NCBI GenBank assembly: GCA_036265815.1
Contig: DATAOI010000044.1
Span: 62,001-126,000 of the forward strand
DNA from: Gemmatimonadales bacterium
GTDB taxonomy: Bacteria; Gemmatimonadota; Gemmatimonadetes; Gemmatimonadales; GWC2-71-9
Length of the DNA: 64,000 nucleotides
Reading direction: 5' to 3'
The notes beneath the pieces were generated by a model. The model saw only the letters and a program-made list of their open reading frames with translations. It was not told the origin of the DNA and did not search any database. The position numbers and the translations under genes are program-made. Of the stretch, positions 50,617 through 59,141 are shown piece after piece (the first letter of the stretch is position 1; every line of letters starts with the position of its first letter).

Positions 50617-51216
50617 TCATTTGAGGTGGGCCAGGAGCTGGCGCAGCTCGTTGCGGGCCCGGTGGATGTACGTCTTGACGGTGCCGAGCGGGAGATCCAG
50701 CATTTCGGCGATCTCCTCGTAGGCGCGCCCCTCGACGTGACGCAACAGGATGCAGGACCGGTACTCCGGCCGGAGCCGTCCGATCGCCGCCTCGATCGCG
50801 CCGCCCAGCTCCTTCGCCTCGACCGCATCGAGGGGCGACTCCTGCCGCGCGCCGATCTGCAGGGCCGTGGCCTGCATCGCCTCCGGTGTCTCCGCGTGGG
50901 GCGAGCCATCCAGCGAGAGCGTGTCCAGCTCCCGGCGCCGCAGATGGTCGATTGCGGCGTTGTTGGCGATCTTGAAAATCCAGGACGAGAACTTGAACTC
51001 GGGGCGGTAGGACTCGATGGCGTTGAGCGCCTTGACGAAGGTCTCTTGCGAGAGATCCTCCGCCAGCTCCCGGTCCCGCACCATGCGAAACAGCAGGGCG
51101 AAGATCGGGCGCTCGTACCGCCGGATCAGCTCACGATACGCGGCATCCTTTCCGCCGCGGGCGAGCAGCACGACCTCCTGATCGCTGAGTCGTGCCCACT
51201 CGGGCCCGCTAGGCAT
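50617..51216 (-). CDS. RpoE-like ECF sigma factor
   Basis: 199 residues. Region 2 ('RELAEDLSQETFVKALNAIE' and 'FSSWIFKIANNAAIDHLRRR') and region 4 ('LLRHVEGRAYEEIAEMLD' then 'GTVKTYIHRARNELRQLL') are clear, and close in pattern to sigma-E/SigW. It heads the cassette with the zinc-finger anti-sigma factor, so it is probably released by an envelope signal. The ATG at 51216 was chosen by homology; divergent menG starts 50 bases away. Confidence 0.92.
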   Translation of the reverse strand: MPSGPEWARLSDQEVVLLARGGKDAAYRELIRRYERPIFALLFRMVRDRELAEDLSQETFVKALNAIESYRPEFKFSSWIFKIANNAAIDHLRRRELDTLSLDGSPHAETPEAMQATALQIGARQESPLDAVEAKELGGAIEAAIGRLRPEYRSCILLRHVEGRAYEEIAEMLDLPLGTVKTYIHRARNELRQLLAHLK

Positions 51217-51228
51217 CGCCCCGTCGCC

Positions 51229-51258
51229 TTGCCAAGGATCTCGCCGCGGGACTACATT
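51229..51258 (+). promoter_or_regulatory. Candidate promoter of the menaquinone genes
   Basis: TTGCCA at 51229-51234 and TACATT at 51253-51258 with 18 bases between. The ATG of menG follows eight bases later, again implying a leaderless transcript. Confidence 0.5.
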
Positions 51259-51266
51259 GAGCGCCT

Positions 51267-52034
51267 ATGTTAGCCTCTGATCGTGAGTTACCCGTCGCCG
51301 GCGGTCCCGAAAAGCGGGCCTACGTCAAGCAGATCTTCGGGGCGATCGCGCCCACCTACGATCGGCTCAACCGCATCATCAGCCTGCGATTCGATCAGCG
51401 CTGGCGGCGTTGTGCGGTCGCTCAGCTGAACTGGGAGCGGATACCGGAGGGAATCTATCTAGATATCTGCGCCGGGACCCTCGATTTCGGGGCTACGCTG
51501 GCCCGCCAGCCCGGCTTTCGGGGACGGGTGATCGGCGCCGACTTCGTTCTGGCGATGCTCCGCCTGGGCCGCGGCAAGGCAGCCCGTCTGGCGCCGGTGG
51601 GAGCCGACGCCCTCGAGCTGCCCTTCGGGGATGCGGCATTCGATGGTGCCATGGTGGGATGGGGACTCCGGAACCTGGTCGACCTGGACGCCGGGCTGGC
51701 CGAGGCCGCCCGCGTGCTCCGGCCGGGCGCCAGGCTGGTGATACTGGACATGGCATTGCCGCCGGAGCCCTGGCTCCGGGCGCTCTATCAGTTCTACTTC
51801 CGCCGGGTGCTTCCTCTGATCGGCCGGCTGATCTCCCGGCACGCGACGGCGTACACCTGGCTGCCGGCCTCGACTCAGACCTTTCCCGCGCCGCCCGAGC
51901 TCGCGCGCCGGATGGCCGGCCAGGGCTTCACCGCCGTCTCCTACCGCCTGTTCATGGGCGGCGTCTGCGCGATGCACGTGGGCACACGGGGTGATCGTTC
52001 GGTGGGCGGCCGGTCGGCGCTCGGCCGCTCGTGA
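51267..52034 (+). CDS. Demethylmenaquinone methyltransferase
   Basis: 255 residues of the UbiE/MenG family. 'FGAIAPTYDRLNRIISL' near 25 and 'GWGLRNLVDLDAGLAEAARVLRPGG'-type motifs are diagnostic; the SAM-binding loop reads 'LDICAGTLDFGATLA', where G-T-G-D is more usual. It performs the last methylation in menaquinone synthesis. Followed one base later by the UbiD-family gene, so the role is menaquinone and not ubiquinone. Start ATG eight bases after a candidate -10 box. Confidence 0.9.
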   Translation: MLASDRELPVAGGPEKRAYVKQIFGAIAPTYDRLNRIISLRFDQRWRRCAVAQLNWERIPEGIYLDICAGTLDFGATLARQPGFRGRVIGADFVLAMLRLGRGKAARLAPVGADALELPFGDAAFDGAMVGWGLRNLVDLDAGLAEAARVLRPGARLVILDMALPPEPWLRALYQFYFRRVLPLIGRLISRHATAYTWLPASTQTFPAPPELARRMAGQGFTAVSYRLFMGGVCAMHVGTRGDRSVGGRSALGRS

Positions 52035-52035
52035 C

Positions 52036-53550
52036 ATGCACGCGCAGCTGAACCTGACCACAACGGACCCCATGGCCCTGGACAACCTGCGGCAGTTCAT
52101 CAAGGCGATCGAGCAGCTCGGCGAGCTGGTACGCATCACCCACCCGGTGCGAGCCCACCTGGAGATTGCCGAGATCGCCGATCGCTGTATGAAGAGCCCC
52201 GGAGGTGGTCCGGCGCTGCTGTTCGAGCACGTCCTGCTGGAGGATGGGCGCAGGAGCGCGGCCCCCGTCGCCATCAACCTCTACGGCTCCATGCGGCGCA
52301 TGGGCCTCGCCCTCGGTGTGGAGGACCTCGACGCCATCGGTGGCCGCATCTCCGAGCTGCTCAATCTCAAGGTGCCGGAAGGACTGTTCGGAAAGCTGGC
52401 GATGCTGCCCAAGCTCGCTGAAGTCGGGAAGTTCCCGCCCAGGGTGAAATCCGGACGCCCGCCCTGCCAAGAGGTGGTCCTCCGGGGCGAGGCCGTCAAC
52501 CTCGACCAGATCCCCTTTCTCACCACCTGGCCCGGCGACGGCGGCCGCTACATCACCTTGCCGATGGTTATCACCACCGATCCCTCGCGGGGGATCCGGA
52601 ACGTCGGCATGTACCGGGTCCAGGTGCTTGGGCGCGACACCCTGGCGATGCACTGGCAGCGTCACAAGGTGGGTGCCGCCCACTGGCGCGAGATGGCGGA
52701 GAAAGGGCAGCGCATGCCGGTGGTCATCGCCCTGGGCGGCGATCCGGCGAGCATCTACAGCGGCTCGGCGCCGCTGCCGCCCACTATCGACGAGTTCCTC
52801 TTCGCCGGATTCCTGCGCCGCGAGCCCGTGGAGCTGGCACGGGCCATCACCTGCGAGCTGGAGGTGCCCGCGGAAGCCGAGCTGGTGCTCGAGGGGTACA
52901 TCGATCCGGCGGAGCCGCTGGTGCTGGAAGGTCCCTTCGGGGACCACACCGGGTTCTACTCGCTGGCCGACTACTATCCCAAGGTGCACGTCACCGCGCT
53001 GACCGCTCGGCGGGACCCGATCTATCCGGCGACCCTAGTTGGCCGGCCGCCGATGGAGGACTACTACCTCGGCCATGCCACCGAGCGGATCTTCCTTCCT
53101 CTGCTCAAGCTGACCGTGCCCGAGATCGTCGACTACCACATGCCGGCGGCAGGCATCTTCCACAACCTGGTCTTCGTCTCGATCGATAAGCAGTACCCCG
53201 GACAGGCGTACAAGGTGATGAACGCGCTCTGGGGCCAGGGGCTCATGTCGCTGGCCAAGCTGCTGGTGGTGCTGGACAAGGAGGTCAACGTCCGGAATCC
53301 GGACGAGGCCTGGTGGGTGACGCTCAACAACATCGACCCCGAGCGCGACGTGCGCTTCACCATGGGACCCATGGACGTGCTCGACCACTCCAGCAGGGGC
53401 TTCACCTACGGCAGCAAGATGGGGATCGACGCGACCCGGAAGTGGAAGGAAGAAGGATTCACCAGGGAATGGCCCGAGCCGATCACCATGGACCCCGACA
53501 CCAAGCGGCGGGTAGACGAGATGTGGAGCCAGCTGGGGATCCGACTGTGA
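52036..53550 (+). CDS. UbiD-family decarboxylase, probably MqnL-type
   Basis: 504 residues. Key segments: 'NLYGSMRRMGLALG', 'RNVGMYRVQVLGRDTLAMHW' with prenyl-FMN and metal contacts, 'EGPFGDHTGFYSLADYYP' with the conserved acidic triad, and 'PGQAYKVMNALWGQG' near the end. UbiD enzymes need prenylated FMN from UbiX, encoded two genes on. Placed with an UbiA-type transferase and menG, it should decarboxylate the prenylated naphthoate of the futalosine route. An ATG at 52072 is an alternative start with more typical spacing to the family N-terminus. Confidence 0.85.
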   Translation: MHAQLNLTTTDPMALDNLRQFIKAIEQLGELVRITHPVRAHLEIAEIADRCMKSPGGGPALLFEHVLLEDGRRSAAPVAINLYGSMRRMGLALGVEDLDAIGGRISELLNLKVPEGLFGKLAMLPKLAEVGKFPPRVKSGRPPCQEVVLRGEAVNLDQIPFLTTWPGDGGRYITLPMVITTDPSRGIRNVGMYRVQVLGRDTLAMHWQRHKVGAAHWREMAEKGQRMPVVIALGGDPASIYSGSAPLPPTIDEFLFAGFLRREPVELARAITCELEVPAEAELVLEGYIDPAEPLVLEGPFGDHTGFYSLADYYPKVHVTALTARRDPIYPATLVGRPPMEDYYLGHATERIFLPLLKLTVPEIVDYHMPAAGIFHNLVFVSIDKQYPGQAYKVMNALWGQGLMSLAKLLVVLDKEVNVRNPDEAWWVTLNNIDPERDVRFTMGPMDVLDHSSRGFTYGSKMGIDATRKWKEEGFTREWPEPITMDPDTKRRVDEMWSQLGIRL

Positions 53551-54440
53551 GCGGCGAGGGGCAGACGTTCGCCGGAGAGTCGCTGCTGATCCGCTACATC
53601 AACCTGGTGAAGCTGCCGCACACGCTTTTCGCCCTGCCGTTTGCCCTGCTCGGCGTACTCGCCGCGTCGCGGGTGGCACCGGTGCGGCCGCGCACCGTGC
53701 TGCTGGTGATGCTCGCCTTTTCGGCGGCCCGCTGGGCCGCGATGGCCTTCAATCGCATCGCCGACCTCCGGTTCGACGCTCGGAATCCGCGGACCCGCAA
53801 CCGCGAGCTGCCCCGGGGTTCCCTCACGACCGCCCAGGCGTGGAGGTCCGTCGTCATCGCCGCGATGCTCTTCATCCTGGCGTCGGGCGGCCTCAACCGG
53901 CTCTGCCTCGCGCTGAGCCCGGCCGCCCTGGTCTGGGTGCTGACCTACAGCCTCTCGAAGCGATTCACCTGGTGGCCCCACCTCTGGCTCGGCATCAGTC
54001 TCGCCATCGCGCCGGTCGGAGGATACCTCGCGGTGACCGGGCGGTGGAGCCACCCGCCCTGGCTGCTTTTCTCCGTGGCCCTCGCGGTCGCCACCTGGGT
54101 CGCTGGGTTCGACATCTTCTACGCCCTGCCGGACGCCGGATTCGATCAAGCCGAGGGCTTGCGCAGCGCCGTCGTGCGGCTGGGTGAGCAGCGGGCCATC
54201 ATGCTGGCCAAGCTCCTGCACACGGTCACCATCCCCGCGCTCGCGCTGTTCGGTTACGGGGCGGGTTTCGGTGCCTGGTATTACGTGGGGCTGGCCGTCG
54301 CGACCGGCATTCTGGCCTACGAGCACCGGCTGGTGCGGCCGGGGGACCTCTCCCGGCTGGATGCCGCGTTCTTCACCATGAACGGCGTCATGAGCGTGAC
54401 GGTGTTCGCCTTCGCCCTGCTGGACCGGGCGGTCGGTTGA
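53547..54440 (+). CDS. UbiA-family prenyltransferase, probably MqnP-type
   Basis: 297 residues with eight or nine membrane segments. Both Asp-rich motifs are visible: 'FNRIADLRFDARNPRTRNRE' near 70 and 'DIFYALPDAGFDQAEGLRS' near 190. They bind the polyprenyl diphosphate through Mg2+. It should attach the side chain to the 1,4-dihydroxy-6-naphthoate ring. GTG start overlaps the UbiD stop by four bases (GTGA). Confidence 0.88.
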   Translation: MSGEGQTFAGESLLIRYINLVKLPHTLFALPFALLGVLAASRVAPVRPRTVLLVMLAFSAARWAAMAFNRIADLRFDARNPRTRNRELPRGSLTTAQAWRSVVIAAMLFILASGGLNRLCLALSPAALVWVLTYSLSKRFTWWPHLWLGISLAIAPVGGYLAVTGRWSHPPWLLFSVALAVATWVAGFDIFYALPDAGFDQAEGLRSAVVRLGEQRAIMLAKLLHTVTIPALALFGYGAGFGAWYYVGLAVATGILAYEHRLVRPGDLSRLDAAFFTMNGVMSVTVFAFALLDRAVG

Positions 54441-54445
54441 GCTCC

Positions 54446-55036
54446 ATGAGCGGGCATCCCATCGTTCTCGCGCTCACCGGGGCGTCCGGCGCGCCCTACG
54501 GGCTTCGCCTGCTGGAGGTGCTGGCCCATCGCCGGGTGCCGGTCTGGCTCATTCCCTCGAGCCACGGGATGCGGCTGCTGCAGCACGAGTGCGGCATCGA
54601 TTCGATCGAGTCGCTCCAGCGGGCCGTGGGCGACTGGTCGTCCGTCACCGTCTTCCCCGACGACGACCGCGGCGCGCTGCCCGCGTCCGGCTCCCAGCGG
54701 ACCGGCGGCATGGTGGTCTGCCCCTGCTCGATGGGCACGGTGGCCGCGATCGCCGGAGGCACCAGCCGGTCGCTGGTGGAGCGCGCGGCGGACGTGACGC
54801 TCAAGGAGCGCCGCCGTCTCATCCTGGTGCCGCGGGAAACGCCGCTGTCGCTGGTGCATCTCAGGAACCTGGTGGCGGTCACCGAAGCCGGCGCGGTGGT
54901 GATCCCCGCGGCCCCCGGGTTCTATCATCGCCCCACCCGCATCGCCGAGCTGGTGGATTTCGTCGTACAGCGGGTCCTCGATCACCTCGAGCTGGACATC
55001 GATATCGCCCGGCGCTGGACGGGGGACGACGGATGA
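54446..55036 (+). CDS. Flavin prenyltransferase, UbiX family
   Basis: 196 residues. 'VLALTGASGAPYGLRLLEVL' at the N-terminus binds FMN, 'MVVCPCSMGTVAAIAGGTSRSL' and 'LVPRETPLSLVHLRNLV' are the dimethylallyl-phosphate site. It makes the prenyl-FMN cofactor for UbiD. The ATG at 54446 is used; an in-frame TTG at 54437 overlaps the previous stop. Last gene of the menaquinone set. Confidence 0.93.
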   Translation: MSGHPIVLALTGASGAPYGLRLLEVLAHRRVPVWLIPSSHGMRLLQHECGIDSIESLQRAVGDWSSVTVFPDDDRGALPASGSQRTGGMVVCPCSMGTVAAIAGGTSRSLVERAADVTLKERRRLILVPRETPLSLVHLRNLVAVTEAGAVVIPAAPGFYHRPTRIAELVDFVVQRVLDHLELDIDIARRWTGDDG

Positions 55037-55053
55037 TCCACCGCATGACATCA

Positions 55054-55088
55054 CTGTCATCCCGGGCGGAGCGAGGGATCCTCTCCCC
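55054..55088 (+). repeat. REP-like GTCATCCCGGGCGGAGCGAGGGATC element
   Basis: A short intergenic element reading CTGTCATCCCGGGCGGAGCG and continuing to 55088; its inverted core CGGGATGACAG also occurs twice at 47127-47168. The 94-base gap holds nothing else. Confidence 0.55.
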
Positions 55089-55130
55089 CGGGGGTCGACC
55101 TCTCGCGCGGATAACCCGGCGGTAGGGGAC

Positions 55131-55622
55131 GTGCGGATCGGCGTCATCTCGGACACCCACGGGCTGCTTCGGCCCGAAGTCTTCGAGGCGTTTCGCGAGG
55201 TGGATCACATCCTCCACGGTGGCGACGTGGGACCGGCCGCGTTGCTGGACGAGCTGGCGGCGATCGCGCCGGTGACCGCCGTCTACGGCAACACCGACGG
55301 GGCGGAGGTCCGGCACCGGCTGCCGCGGGTGGCCGTGGTCCAGCTCGACGGGTTCGACATCGTGGTCACCCACGGCGACCAGTTCGGCTCTCCCACGCCG
55401 GAACGGGTGCACGCCGCATTTCCGGAGGCGGAGATCATCGTCTTCGGCCACACCCACCGGCCGCTGCTCACTCTGGTGGACGTGGTGGTCACGGTGATGA
55501 ACCCGGGGGGCGCCGGCCGCCGCCGTTTCGATCTGCCCGCGTCGGTGGGCATTCTGGAGCTCGAGCCCGGCATCCCGCCGCGGGGCCGTCTCGTCCCGCT
55601 CACCCCATTCGACGCGGAGTAG
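55131..55622 (+). CDS. YfcE/MJ0936-type metallophosphodiesterase
   Basis: 163 residues. 'IGVISDTHGLLRPE' (D-x-H), 'LHGGDVG' (GD), 'VYGNTDG' (GN), 'VVTHGDQFG' (H) and 'VFGHTHRP' (GHxH) form the full two-metal site of this compact phosphodiesterase family. Physiological substrate unknown. GTG start. It ends just before, and partly overlaps, the N-terminal coding of the next gene in another frame. Confidence 0.9.
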   Translation: MRIGVISDTHGLLRPEVFEAFREVDHILHGGDVGPAALLDELAAIAPVTAVYGNTDGAEVRHRLPRVAVVQLDGFDIVVTHGDQFGSPTPERVHAAFPEAEIIVFGHTHRPLLTLVDVVVTVMNPGGAGRRRFDLPASVGILELEPGIPPRGRLVPLTPFDAE

Positions 55623-55650
55623 CCGGCTGCTCGCGTCGCTGCTCGCGGCG

Positions 55651-56283
55651 TTGTCGATCTCTCTCCAGGCGCTCCCGCCAGGGGGCCCGCCAACCGACAC
55701 ACTCCACCTCCACGACCTCGTCGCGCCGCCGCCGGCAGATGGGCGGATCGACAGCGTTGCGTGGGGCCCGCCGCAGGTGCGGATCCCCACGCGGCAGGGC
55801 ACGGCGTCGATCTGGCTGCTCCGTGCGGCGGATACGGTGTTCGTCGCGGCATCGATTCCGGACAGCACCCGTTCGTGGGCGGATGCGCTCGCCATCTGTT
55901 TCGACCTGGCGGGCACCCGCGCCGACGCGCCCGGCCACGAGGACTTTCAGTGGTCGCTTCAGCGGGTGCTCGACAGCAGCGTGGTGTATCGGGGACGGTC
56001 CGGTCGCTGGGAGCCGCCGCTCGGCGACCCCGACTGGCGGGTGGGCCGAGCTCGCGAAGGAGGTGGTTGGGCGGTCGGCGGCGTGGACGGCGCGCGGGGC
56101 TGGAGCCTGGTGCTCCGCCTCGATCCGGCGTGGCTCGCCGGGGCGCCGGGCCGCCGCCCGACCATGGCATTTCAGGTGCACGACAATGATCCCAACGGGT
56201 GGTACAGCTGGCCGGCCCCAACCACGAGCGCCGGTGCCACGCTGCTGGAGCGGACGCCGGCGTTGTGGGTACCGGTCGAGTAG
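55651..56283 (+). CDS. Exported CBM9/DOMON-like domain protein
   Basis: 210 residues from the first standard start (TTG). Strand pattern and motifs 'DSVAWGPPQVRIPT', 'FVAASIPDSTRSWADALAIC', 'DFQWSLQRVLDSS' and 'HDNDPNGWYSWP' resemble carbohydrate-binding module 9-like or DOMON sandwich domains. The frame continues upstream with a hydrophobic 'LLASLLAALSIS' stretch, so the true N-terminus is probably earlier; a CTG at 55627 has GGAG seven bases before it and would complete a signal peptide. Ligand unknown. Confidence 0.6.
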   Translation: MSISLQALPPGGPPTDTLHLHDLVAPPPADGRIDSVAWGPPQVRIPTRQGTASIWLLRAADTVFVAASIPDSTRSWADALAICFDLAGTRADAPGHEDFQWSLQRVLDSSVVYRGRSGRWEPPLGDPDWRVGRAREGGGWAVGGVDGARGWSLVLRLDPAWLAGAPGRRPTMAFQVHDNDPNGWYSWPAPTTSAGATLLERTPALWVPVE

Positions 56284-56347
56284 ACGGAGGCAGGCGCGCC
56301 AGGCCAGGGCCCCGGGATGCCAGATGGTCTCTGGTCGATGGCCCAGC

Positions 56348-56968
56348 CTACAGCCCGAGCCGCACGCCCGCGCTCACCGCCCAGTTGTGCGTCGTCTTGC
56401 TGCCCACGTTGAGACCCGTCGCCTCTTTCGCGTCGAACTTGCCGATGTAATCCTTCACCATGAGCTGCAGGCCGAACCGGCGGGCGAGGGCCACGTCGGC
56501 ACCGGCCCCGACGTTGTACGCAAAGTTGGTCGAGTGGGTGGAGGCCGGGCCGACATCGAACGATTGGCGCATCGCGCCGGCGCCACCTTGCACGAACGGC
56601 GAGATCGGGAGTCCGCCGGTCAGCGGCACTCGGAGCCGGAGCGCGGCGTCGTACAGCAGCATCGAGCTGCTTCCCACGGACACGCCGCCGATCAGCGGCA
56701 CGCCCACCTCGAGCGCCGGCTGTGAATACGCCACATTCCCCACCAGCGCGATCCCGCTGGTGAGCCCCAGCGCCGCCTCGGCGCCATAGACCGCCGCGCC
56801 CGCATCCCGGAGACTGGTGCCGAGCGGCCCGGAAGCCAGATTGCCGAACTTGATGTAGCCAGCATAGGGTGTGATGCCGAACGAGGGACCCGCGGAGCGC
56901 TGTGCGGCTAGGGGCGTCGTCAGAGCGAGGCCGGCGAGGATGCCGGCGCAAAGGGTGTTCTTCAGCAT
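56348..56968 (-). CDS. Small outer-membrane barrel-type protein
   Basis: 206 residues with a signal peptide ending 'TTPLAAQ' near residue 23. Glycine- and aromatic-rich alternating strands ('FGITPYAGYIKFGN', 'SPFVQGGAGAMRQSFD', 'FAYNVGAGADVALARRFG') and the C-terminal 'TTHNWAVSAGVRLGL' last strand indicate an eight-stranded OmpW/OmpX-size barrel. An excellent GGAGG site precedes the ATG. Ligand and partner unknown. The 179 bases up to the next gene show no clear feature. Confidence 0.7.
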   Translation of the reverse strand: MLKNTLCAGILAGLALTTPLAAQRSAGPSFGITPYAGYIKFGNLASGPLGTSLRDAGAAVYGAEAALGLTSGIALVGNVAYSQPALEVGVPLIGGVSVGSSSMLLYDAALRLRVPLTGGLPISPFVQGGAGAMRQSFDVGPASTHSTNFAYNVGAGADVALARRFGLQLMVKDYIGKFDAKEATGLNVGSKTTHNWAVSAGVRLGL

Positions 56969-57147
56969 GTGACCTCCCGCATGTCGGTGAATGGTGCGCT
57001 GGCGCGCGACGGCAGCGGGTGAAGGCACGGTCGGTGCCACAATCTGCAGGTAGTCAAGTCCCAGTGAACAAGTGGCTTACCGGAGAGGGCCGCCAGGCCT
57101 GTCCTCCTGTGCGGACGATTGGAGCTGGATCCTGTCCCCAGGGTCCT

Positions 57148-58254
57148 TCAGGCGGCCCAGTCGGAATAGCTGGAAGTGCGTCGCAGGGCCTCCGGATGGG
57201 CCCGGAACCACGACATGAGGAGGAGGATCTCGTCGATCGAATCGGGTGGGAGCGGCCCCACCGGCGGCGTCGGCCGGGCGGCCTCTTCCGCGACCACGGC
57301 CCGAAAGGCCTCGTGCTCGATGGGGGTCGAGGGGTAGGCGAACGAGGCACGCACCACGCCCTGGCGGACGAGATAGACCCGGTCGTCGCCGAAGTCACCG
57401 GGATCGTGATACACGAACGTGAGGAGGTCTCGCGCCGACCGGGCGCGGCTGGTGGCCGCCAGCAACCACTCCAGCTGCTCGAACTTCTCGCGCCAGCGCG
57501 CCGCCACCTCGAAGCGCGCCTCGGCCGCGGCCTGCTGCATCGCGTGCACCACCCGATCGACCGGCTGAATCGTCCGGCCCTCCAGGAACGCCCGCGCCGT
57601 CTCCACCCGCTGCCGGTACTCTCGCTCCGCCACGAAGCCGGCGCAGGGACCGGAGCAGAAGCCGAACTGATGCCGCATGCAGCCGGCCTGGCGCGGCTCA
57701 TCGAACAGATCTCCCTGGCCCGCGAACACCACCGGCATCGTCGGCGCACAATCCCGGAGCTGGAGCAGATCGTTGAGCGTGCGCACTGCCTCCAGGGTCC
57801 GGCCGAGGGAGTGGAACGGTCCGTAGCACCCGATGTCACCGCGGGTCACCGTGCTGCCGGCGTACACTCGGGCCGCCGATTCGCCCGAGATCTTGATTAG
57901 CACGCATCGGCGGGTGACGTTGCCGCGATGGTTGAAGTACGGCCGACACTTTCGGATCTGACGCAGCTCGCTGAGGTAGGCGGCGAACTCGCTGGGCACG
58001 TAATCCCAGGTGATGTCGCTCGCCGCATAGAGAATGCGCGCGGCCTTGTCCTCGGGATAGTCCGCCCGGAAGTAGCTCAGCAGCCGGGTCCGGAGCCGCT
58101 TGGCCTTGCCCACGTAAATGATCCGACCCAGGCTGTCGACCATGCGATACACGGCGGGCCGGTTCTCGGAGAGCGCCCGCACCCGCTCGCGGAGCTGGTC
58201 GAGATCGGTCGATGGGAGCGGGGCGGCTCGCTGGGCGCGGCGGCTTCGGCTCAC
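57148..58254 (-). CDS. UvrC-like GIY-YIG nuclease, N-terminal half only
   Basis: 368 residues. A GIY-YIG domain at about 35-115 ('AVYRMVDSLGRIIYVGKAKR'), then the UvrC cysteine set 'LRDC', 'GCMRHQFGFCSGPC', likely an iron-sulfur site, and a UVR-type helix pair near 245-285 ('ARFEVAARWREKFEQLEWLL'). The RNase H-like 5' nuclease and HhH domains of full UvrC are missing, as in Cho-type repair nucleases, though the cysteines make it more UvrC-like. It should cut 3' of a lesion. GTG start overlaps the fpg stop by four bases, so it is co-expressed with a glycosylase. Confidence 0.82.
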   Translation of the reverse strand: MSRSRRAQRAAPLPSTDLDQLRERVRALSENRPAVYRMVDSLGRIIYVGKAKRLRTRLLSYFRADYPEDKAARILYAASDITWDYVPSEFAAYLSELRQIRKCRPYFNHRGNVTRRCVLIKISGESAARVYAGSTVTRGDIGCYGPFHSLGRTLEAVRTLNDLLQLRDCAPTMPVVFAGQGDLFDEPRQAGCMRHQFGFCSGPCAGFVAEREYRQRVETARAFLEGRTIQPVDRVVHAMQQAAAEARFEVAARWREKFEQLEWLLAATSRARSARDLLTFVYHDPGDFGDDRVYLVRQGVVRASFAYPSTPIEHEAFRAVVAEEAARPTPPVGPLPPDSIDEILLLMSWFRAHPEALRRTSSYSDWAA

Positions 58255-59075
58255 GACTGGCAGTGGTGGCAGAACACGGTGATGCGGCCATCGATTTCGT
58301 GGGTACCCGTGAGGCGGGTGCCGCACCGCCGGCAGGGCTCGCCTTCCCTCCCGTAGACCAGCAGCTCGAGCTGGAAGCTGCCCGACTCTCCCGTGCCGGT
58401 CCGGTAGTCGCGCACGGTCGAGCCGTTCGAGGCGATGGCCGCCCTGAGAATTCGCTGAAGCTCCACGTGCAGCCGTTGATGGTGCTCCGGCGTCAGGTGA
58501 TCGCCGGGCTTCGAGGGGTCGATGCCGGCCGCGAACAACGCCTCGTTGGCGTAGATGTTTCCCACCCCGGCCAGGTGCCGCTGGTCCATCAGGATCTTCT
58601 TCACCGCCTGCCGGGAGCCGCCCAATGCGCGGCCCAGACGCGCAGGGGTGAAGCTCGGGTCGAGCGGCTCGGGTCCGATGGCGGCGGTATAGCGCTCCCA
58701 GCCGCGGCGATCGAGCAGGAGCAGGGTGCCCAGGCGACGGACGTCGCGGTACACCAGCTCGCCACCGTCATCCAGCGCGGCGCGGAGCACCGCGTACTGC
58801 GTCTCCTCGCCGGTGAGCGGCCGGTCGGAGACGACGAGGGATCCCGTCATGCCGGGCTGAACCACCAGGCGGCGCTCGCCCAGATCCAGCACAGCGTGCT
58901 TGGCTCGCCGGAACACATCCCGCACGGAGGCGCCAGTGAGGTCCCGCAAGAGGCGCCGCCGAGTCACCCCGCGGAGGACGTCGGTGTGGCTGAGGGAGAC
59001 CTGGCGGAGCTGGCGGCCGACGAGAGCGGGACGGATGTCGCGGACGATGGTTTCGACTTCGGGAAGCTCGGGCAT
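58251..59075 (-). CDS. mutM: Formamidopyrimidine-DNA glycosylase
   Basis: 274 residues. The N-terminal 'PELPEVETIVRDI' gives the catalytic proline and glutamate. 'QAVKKILMDQRHLAGVGNIYANEALF' holds the lysine and helix-two-turn-helix, and the C-terminus has the four-Cys zinc finger ('CRRC' and 'CHHC'). It removes oxidised purines. The ATG at 59075 begins exactly at the conserved N-terminus. Paired with the UvrC-like gene, it forms a small repair operon. Confidence 0.95.
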   Translation of the reverse strand: MPELPEVETIVRDIRPALVGRQLRQVSLSHTDVLRGVTRRRLLRDLTGASVRDVFRRAKHAVLDLGERRLVVQPGMTGSLVVSDRPLTGEETQYAVLRAALDDGGELVYRDVRRLGTLLLLDRRGWERYTAAIGPEPLDPSFTPARLGRALGGSRQAVKKILMDQRHLAGVGNIYANEALFAAGIDPSKPGDHLTPEHHQRLHVELQRILRAAIASNGSTVRDYRTGTGESGSFQLELLVYGREGEPCRRCGTRLTGTHEIDGRITVFCHHCQS

Positions 59076-59141
59076 CGCACTGCAATCTAACTCGAGGGTC
59101 TTACGCACTGTGATCCCGAGCCAATCGCTGCGCTCCGCTAG

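Noticed and set aside
51267-55036. Ubiquinone biosynthesis operon
   Set aside because: UbiD, UbiA, UbiX and UbiE families are shared by both pathways, but no UbiC, UbiG or hydroxylase genes occur, and the gene set matches late futalosine menaquinone synthesis better.
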